A DNA stretch of 7,306 bases, from the NCBI GenBank assembly GCA_031272615.1, contig JAISTL010000241.1, forward strand, positions 1 through 7,306, written 5' to 3'. Numbering within the stretch: position 1 is the stretch's first letter; every line of letters starts with the position of its first letter. The notes beneath the pieces are model-generated. The model had not been told where the DNA came from. It worked only from the letters and a program-made list of their open reading frames with translations, and made no database searches. Source of the stretch: Methylobacteriaceae bacterium (lineage in GTDB: Bacteria > Pseudomonadota > Alphaproteobacteria > Rhizobiales > Beijerinckiaceae). The translations under genes and the position numbers were made by a program. Below, piece by piece: positions 4,881-7,306 of this stretch.

Positions 4881-7306
4881 TCATGTCATCCGCTCCAGCA
4901 ACGCCTTGCCGCTGGCTGTCAGGCGGTATTTCTGCGCCGGGTTTTTGGGGTCGTCCGGACGTGTCATCTCCATCAGTCCGCGGTTCACGGCGGGAATAAG
5001 ATAGCGTTGCGTAAAACTGTGTTTTCCCGATAATCCCGCCGCATTCATCAATTCGTTCCGGGTCTGCTCCCCGCGGGCGACCTTGAGCAAGCCGAGGAGT
5101 TTTGTGTTGACCCGCGAATTGCGAAAAAAGTCTTCTTCGGAACCCGCCGCGCTGATGATTTTGTCCCGCAATGCTTCGCCTTTGGGGGTCAGGCGGAATT
5201 TCCGGGGGCTGCGGGTGAAGTGTCGGGGAACGGCCACAATCTCAATCAACCCTTCAGACAGGGCGACGTTCAGATACACCTGACGGAAATTATGTACATT
5301 CACCAACCCCAGCGCCTGCAAGATATCGCCTTGGAACATCTCCCCCTTCAGCACGGCCAGCATTCTTTCGATGTTCGGGGTGACCCGGGATGGGGCGGCG
5401 CCGGGGACGAGCGCGGGGTTTTCTCCGGGTTTCCGTTTGCCGATGAGCGTTTTCCGCAGGTCCCTGCCCTTGGGAGTGAGCCGGTATTTTTGATTATAAT
5501 GACCTGGCCTTTCGGGAATGGTCATTTCAACAAACCCCGCAGCAATGGCGAGGTCCCGGTATGATGCCCGAAACCCTTTGATACTCGTCAGTCCGAGGGC
5601 CTGCATGAGTTCGAACCGGCTCATTTCACCGTCAAGAACCGTAACCAGCTTCATGATATGAGGGTGCGGACTATGAGGGTGAGGGAGAGCGGCCTCCGGC
5701 GGATTATCCGGGCCATCGCCCCGGGATAGGTGCGGAACAACCGCTTTTGAAGCACGCCGCGGGGTACGCCGTTGATTGGTGTGGACCGCAGGCATGGGGC
5801 GTTCTCCGGATTCCGGCAGGTTGGCCAGAATGTCCCACAGCGCCGCGCCTTTGGGAGTCAGGCGATAGAGATGATAGCGGATGTGGGGATTCGCGGGAAC
5901 GACTTTCTCGATCAGTTCTGCGGACAAAGCGGCTTTCAGATATCGCTCGGCAATGGTGCTGACACTCTTCAGCCCGAGCGCCTCCTGGATTTGTCCTATG
6001 TGCATTTCACCGTCAAGGACGCTGACCGTCTTCAATATCGACAGGATGGCCGTGACAGCGACGCGCGGCGTGTGCGCGGGGTAGGCTCCCGATTCCGCCG
6101 CAGCGCCGACGATATCCCGCAACGCCTTGCCCACAGGAGTCAGGCTGAATTTCTGAAACCGGATATCGGATTCACGGGGAGTGGTTGTCCCGATAAACCC
6201 GACTGACACGGCGCCCTGAACGTACTTCCTGTCAAACGCGTCAAACCCGTTCAATCCCAGCGCGGTGATGAGCTCACTCGTGCTCATTTCCCCCGAAAGC
6301 GCCATCACCATCCTGATGATTTGCGGGGTCATCCTGGCCGCATTCACGGCGGCGGCGCTTCCGGCGCGAAGCGCACGGCCGGGGTTGGTTCCGGAACCCG
6401 GGTCATTGCACGTCATTTTCAACAATGCCGCGCCTTTGGGGGTGAGGCGGTATTTCTGGTACCTGCCGGCGGGTTTGCCGGGAATGGTCCGTTCAATCAC
6501 CCCCGCCGAGAGGGCGATGCTCTCCCGCGTATTGCGATAGGATTTGGAATCGGACAGTTTGAGCGCTTTCATGATTTCGCGCCGGCTCATGTCTCCCCTG
6601 AACACAGACAGCATCGTTATGAGCCTCCGGTTGGCCGCGAGGTCCGCCATCACGGCGTCCGGCACGATTTCGGCAGGAGCGGCTTCAGATGTGCCGGTCA
6701 CGGCGGGTTTCCCGGAGGGCGTGGACTCCGTGGACGCCGTGGACGCCGCCTTTCGGGAACGATGTGCGGAGTTTTGTTTCCGTTGCGGCTCACCCATCGA
6801 TATCCGCTGCACGACCCGCCCCTTGGCGGTGAGACGATAGGTTGGAACGCCGCCGGTGGATTTGTCGGGAACGGTCATCTCGACAAACCCGGCCGACACG
6901 ACTTTGTCGAGATATCTCGTCTGCAACCACGGGGCGTCGATCACTCCCAACGCGTTCATGAGTTCGTCCAGGGTCATGTCCCCCTTGAGGACCGCAAACA
7001 TGTTGATGACGGACTGGTTGTCCAGAAGGTCCAGCAGCGGGAACCGGGGCTCCTCCCGCTGACGACGGGCTTCGGATTGACCGGCGCCATCGGTTTTGGC
7101 GGAAAGGCGAACCGCCTTGCGGTTGGTCGGGGCATCGCCCGCAGGGCCGGGGCTCGAACCCGGTACGGCGATGATCATGTTCCGCAGCGCCTTGCCTTTT
7201 GCCGTGAGGCGATAGCGCTGAAACCGGGTGGTGGGGAGCCGGGGATCGGTTTTCTCAACCAGCCCCGCGAACAGGGCCCGGTTCATGTATCTGCCGGCAA
7301 AATTCT
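4881..7306 (-). CDS. Poly-winged-helix tandem-repeat protein (5' end beyond right edge)
   Basis: An open frame enters from beyond base 7306 and ends at TGA 4883-4881. The first in-window ATG (7286-7284) lies inside a repeat unit, with in-frame codons NFAGRY before it, so it is not the true start. At least 807 residues are visible. Numbering from that internal Met, there is a partial module up to residue 39 and seven complete modules at about 91-162, 219-291, 320-393, 413-487, 540-614, 636-710 and 725-800. Each has the pattern hydrophobic helix, GEM, S.xEL.xALGL, RYL..A.SAGFIE.TIP, then a closing QKYRLTPKG.AL wing. This resembles the C-terminal winged-helix domain at the end of many Fic-family and AlbA_2/AAA_4 proteins. 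No Fic motif (HPFxxGN), ATPase loop or AlbA_2 domain is visible. DNA or protein binding is inferred. The gene stands apart from the regulator by 635 bp. Confidence 0.85.
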   Translation of the reverse strand, partial: NFAGRYMNRALFAGLVEKTDPRLPTTRFQRYRLTAKGKALRNMIIAVPGSSPGPAGDAPTNRKAVRLSAKTDGAGQSEARRQREEPRFPLLDLLDNQSVINMFAVLKGDMTLDELMNALGVIDAPWLQTRYLDKVVSAGFVEMTVPDKSTGGVPTYRLTAKGRVVQRISMGEPQRKQNSAHRSRKAASTASTESTPSGKPAVTGTSEAAPAEIVPDAVMADLAANRRLITMLSVFRGDMSRREIMKALKLSDSKSYRNTRESIALSAGVIERTIPGKPAGRYQKYRLTPKGAALLKMTCNDPGSGTNPGRALRAGSAAAVNAARMTPQIIRMVMALSGEMSTSELITALGLNGFDAFDRKYVQGAVSVGFIGTTTPRESDIRFQKFSLTPVGKALRDIVGAAAESGAYPAHTPRVAVTAILSILKTVSVLDGEMHIGQIQEALGLKSVSTIAERYLKAALSAELIEKVVPANPHIRYHLYRLTPKGAALWDILANLPESGERPMPAVHTNQRRTPRRASKAVVPHLSRGDGPDNPPEAALPHPHSPHPHIMKLVTVLDGEMSRFELMQALGLTSIKGFRASYRDLAIAAGFVEMTIPERPGHYNQKYRLTPKGRDLRKTLIGKRKPGENPALVPGAAPSRVTPNIERMLAVLKGEMFQGDILQALGLVNVHNFRQVYLNVALSEGLIEIVAVPRHFTRSPRKFRLTPKGEALRDKIISAAGSEEDFFRNSRVNTKLLGLLKVARGEQTRNELMNAAGLSGKHSFTQRYLIPAVNRGLMEMTRPDDPKNPAQKYRLTASGKALLERMT
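5657..5681. repeat. Ten-bp direct repeat encoding a His-Pro linker
   Basis: TATGAGGGTG occurs at 5657-5666 and again at 5672-5681, a 15-bp period. On the coding strand it encodes HPHSPHPH just before the fifth complete module (residues 536-543). It looks like a small local duplication in a linker. Confidence 0.6.
6721..6744. repeat. Three GTGGAC hexamers at 9-bp period inside the repeat gene
   Basis: GTGGAC occurs at 6721, 6730 and 6739 on the plus strand, exactly 9 bp apart. On the coding strand this reads as GTCCAC triplets and gives the linker sequence STASTESTP between the first and second complete modules. The same hexamer with the same period is found in the intergenic region at 4412-4463. 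The copies here may simply reflect a slippage-prone linker. Confidence 0.6.

Larger units (their letters stand above)
4887..7306 (-). repeat. Array of eight divergent winged-helix-coding modules
   Basis: The modules lie at these positions: partial 7170-7306, then 6801-7016, 6414-6632, 6108-6329, 5826-6050, 5445-5669, 5157-5381 and 4887-5114. They align almost without gaps over about 69 residues. Best conserved are G(E/D)M near position 10, ALGL near 20, the (A/V)..GF(V/I)E turn near 42 and RLTPKG near 60. The third complete module has FSLTPVG instead of the usual form. Linkers are about 51, 56, 28, 19, 52, 21 and 14 residues in order, so the period is irregular. Many linkers begin with a PGS/ESG-like stretch followed by Pro-rich sequence, which suggests that duplications carried the linker along. 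The copies are well diverged at the DNA level. Confidence 0.88.

Noticed and set aside
4468..4999. Plus-strand open frames of 110 and 163 codons across the intergenic region
   Set aside because: They read through the palindromic element and the GTCCAC array, lack family features, and give the typical false product of this interspersed repeat. One also overlaps the end of the repeat gene on the opposite strand.
7147..7163. tRNA T-arm-like sequence on the minus strand (CCGGGTTCGAGCCCCGG)
   Set aside because: The 5-bp stem and 7-nt loop match a T-arm, but no acceptor, D or anticodon arms are found around it. It lies in frame in the repeat protein, encoding the linker PGSSPG.
4881..7306. Catalytic Fic, AlbA_2 or ATPase domain in the repeat protein
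   Set aside because: I looked for HPFxxGN and P-loop-like motifs and found none. Only winged-helix-like modules and linkers are in the window; such a domain could lie upstream, outside it.

Overview
The window looks like a piece of an alphaproteobacterial chromosome. The main evidence is the gene order ccmI-ccmE-ccmF, which is the cycH-cycJ-cycK order typical of Alphaproteobacteria. A PhoP/PhoQ- or FeuP/FeuQ-type two-component pair is joined directly upstream. GC content is high throughout. The order and genus cannot be fixed from this sequence. Every supported gene lies on the minus strand, so transcription runs from high to low coordinates.

Layout in the direction of transcription. (1) 7306-4881: the 3' part of a large open reading frame that enters from beyond the right edge. 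It encodes a chain of one partial and seven complete copies of a winged-helix-like module of about 70 residues, joined by variable Pro/Gly/Ala/Ser-rich linkers. The module resembles the single C-terminal domain usually found at the end of Fic-family and AlbA_2/AAA_4 (Schlafen-like) proteins. Here it is repeated as beads on a string, with no catalytic domain in the window. (2) 4880-4246: 635 bases without a credible gene but full of structure. It holds an interspersed palindromic element (4701-4803) nested in larger inverted and direct repeats, two opposed clusters of a 9-bp-period GTGGAC/GTCCAC repeat that form a 27-bp inverted repeat, and a possible promoter with an operator-like palindrome. 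(3) 4245-2116: an OmpR-family response regulator with a TTG start, then its membrane histidine kinase. (4) 2091-1: ccmI (unusually short), ccmE, and the first 360 codons of ccmF, which runs off the left edge.

The regulator, kinase, ccmI, ccmE and ccmF are separated by 39 bp, 24 bp, a 4-bp overlap and an 11-bp overlap, so they probably form one transcription unit. The Ccm proteins handle System I cytochrome c maturation at the periplasmic face. CcmE carries heme on a histidine, CcmF (with CcmH) transfers it to apocytochrome, and CcmI delivers the apocytochrome. The two-component pair may adjust this output to an envelope or metal signal, but that is inference from position.

The most unusual item is the poly-winged-helix protein. 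The neighbouring arrays of short repeats are the second point of interest. Any functional link between the two is speculation.
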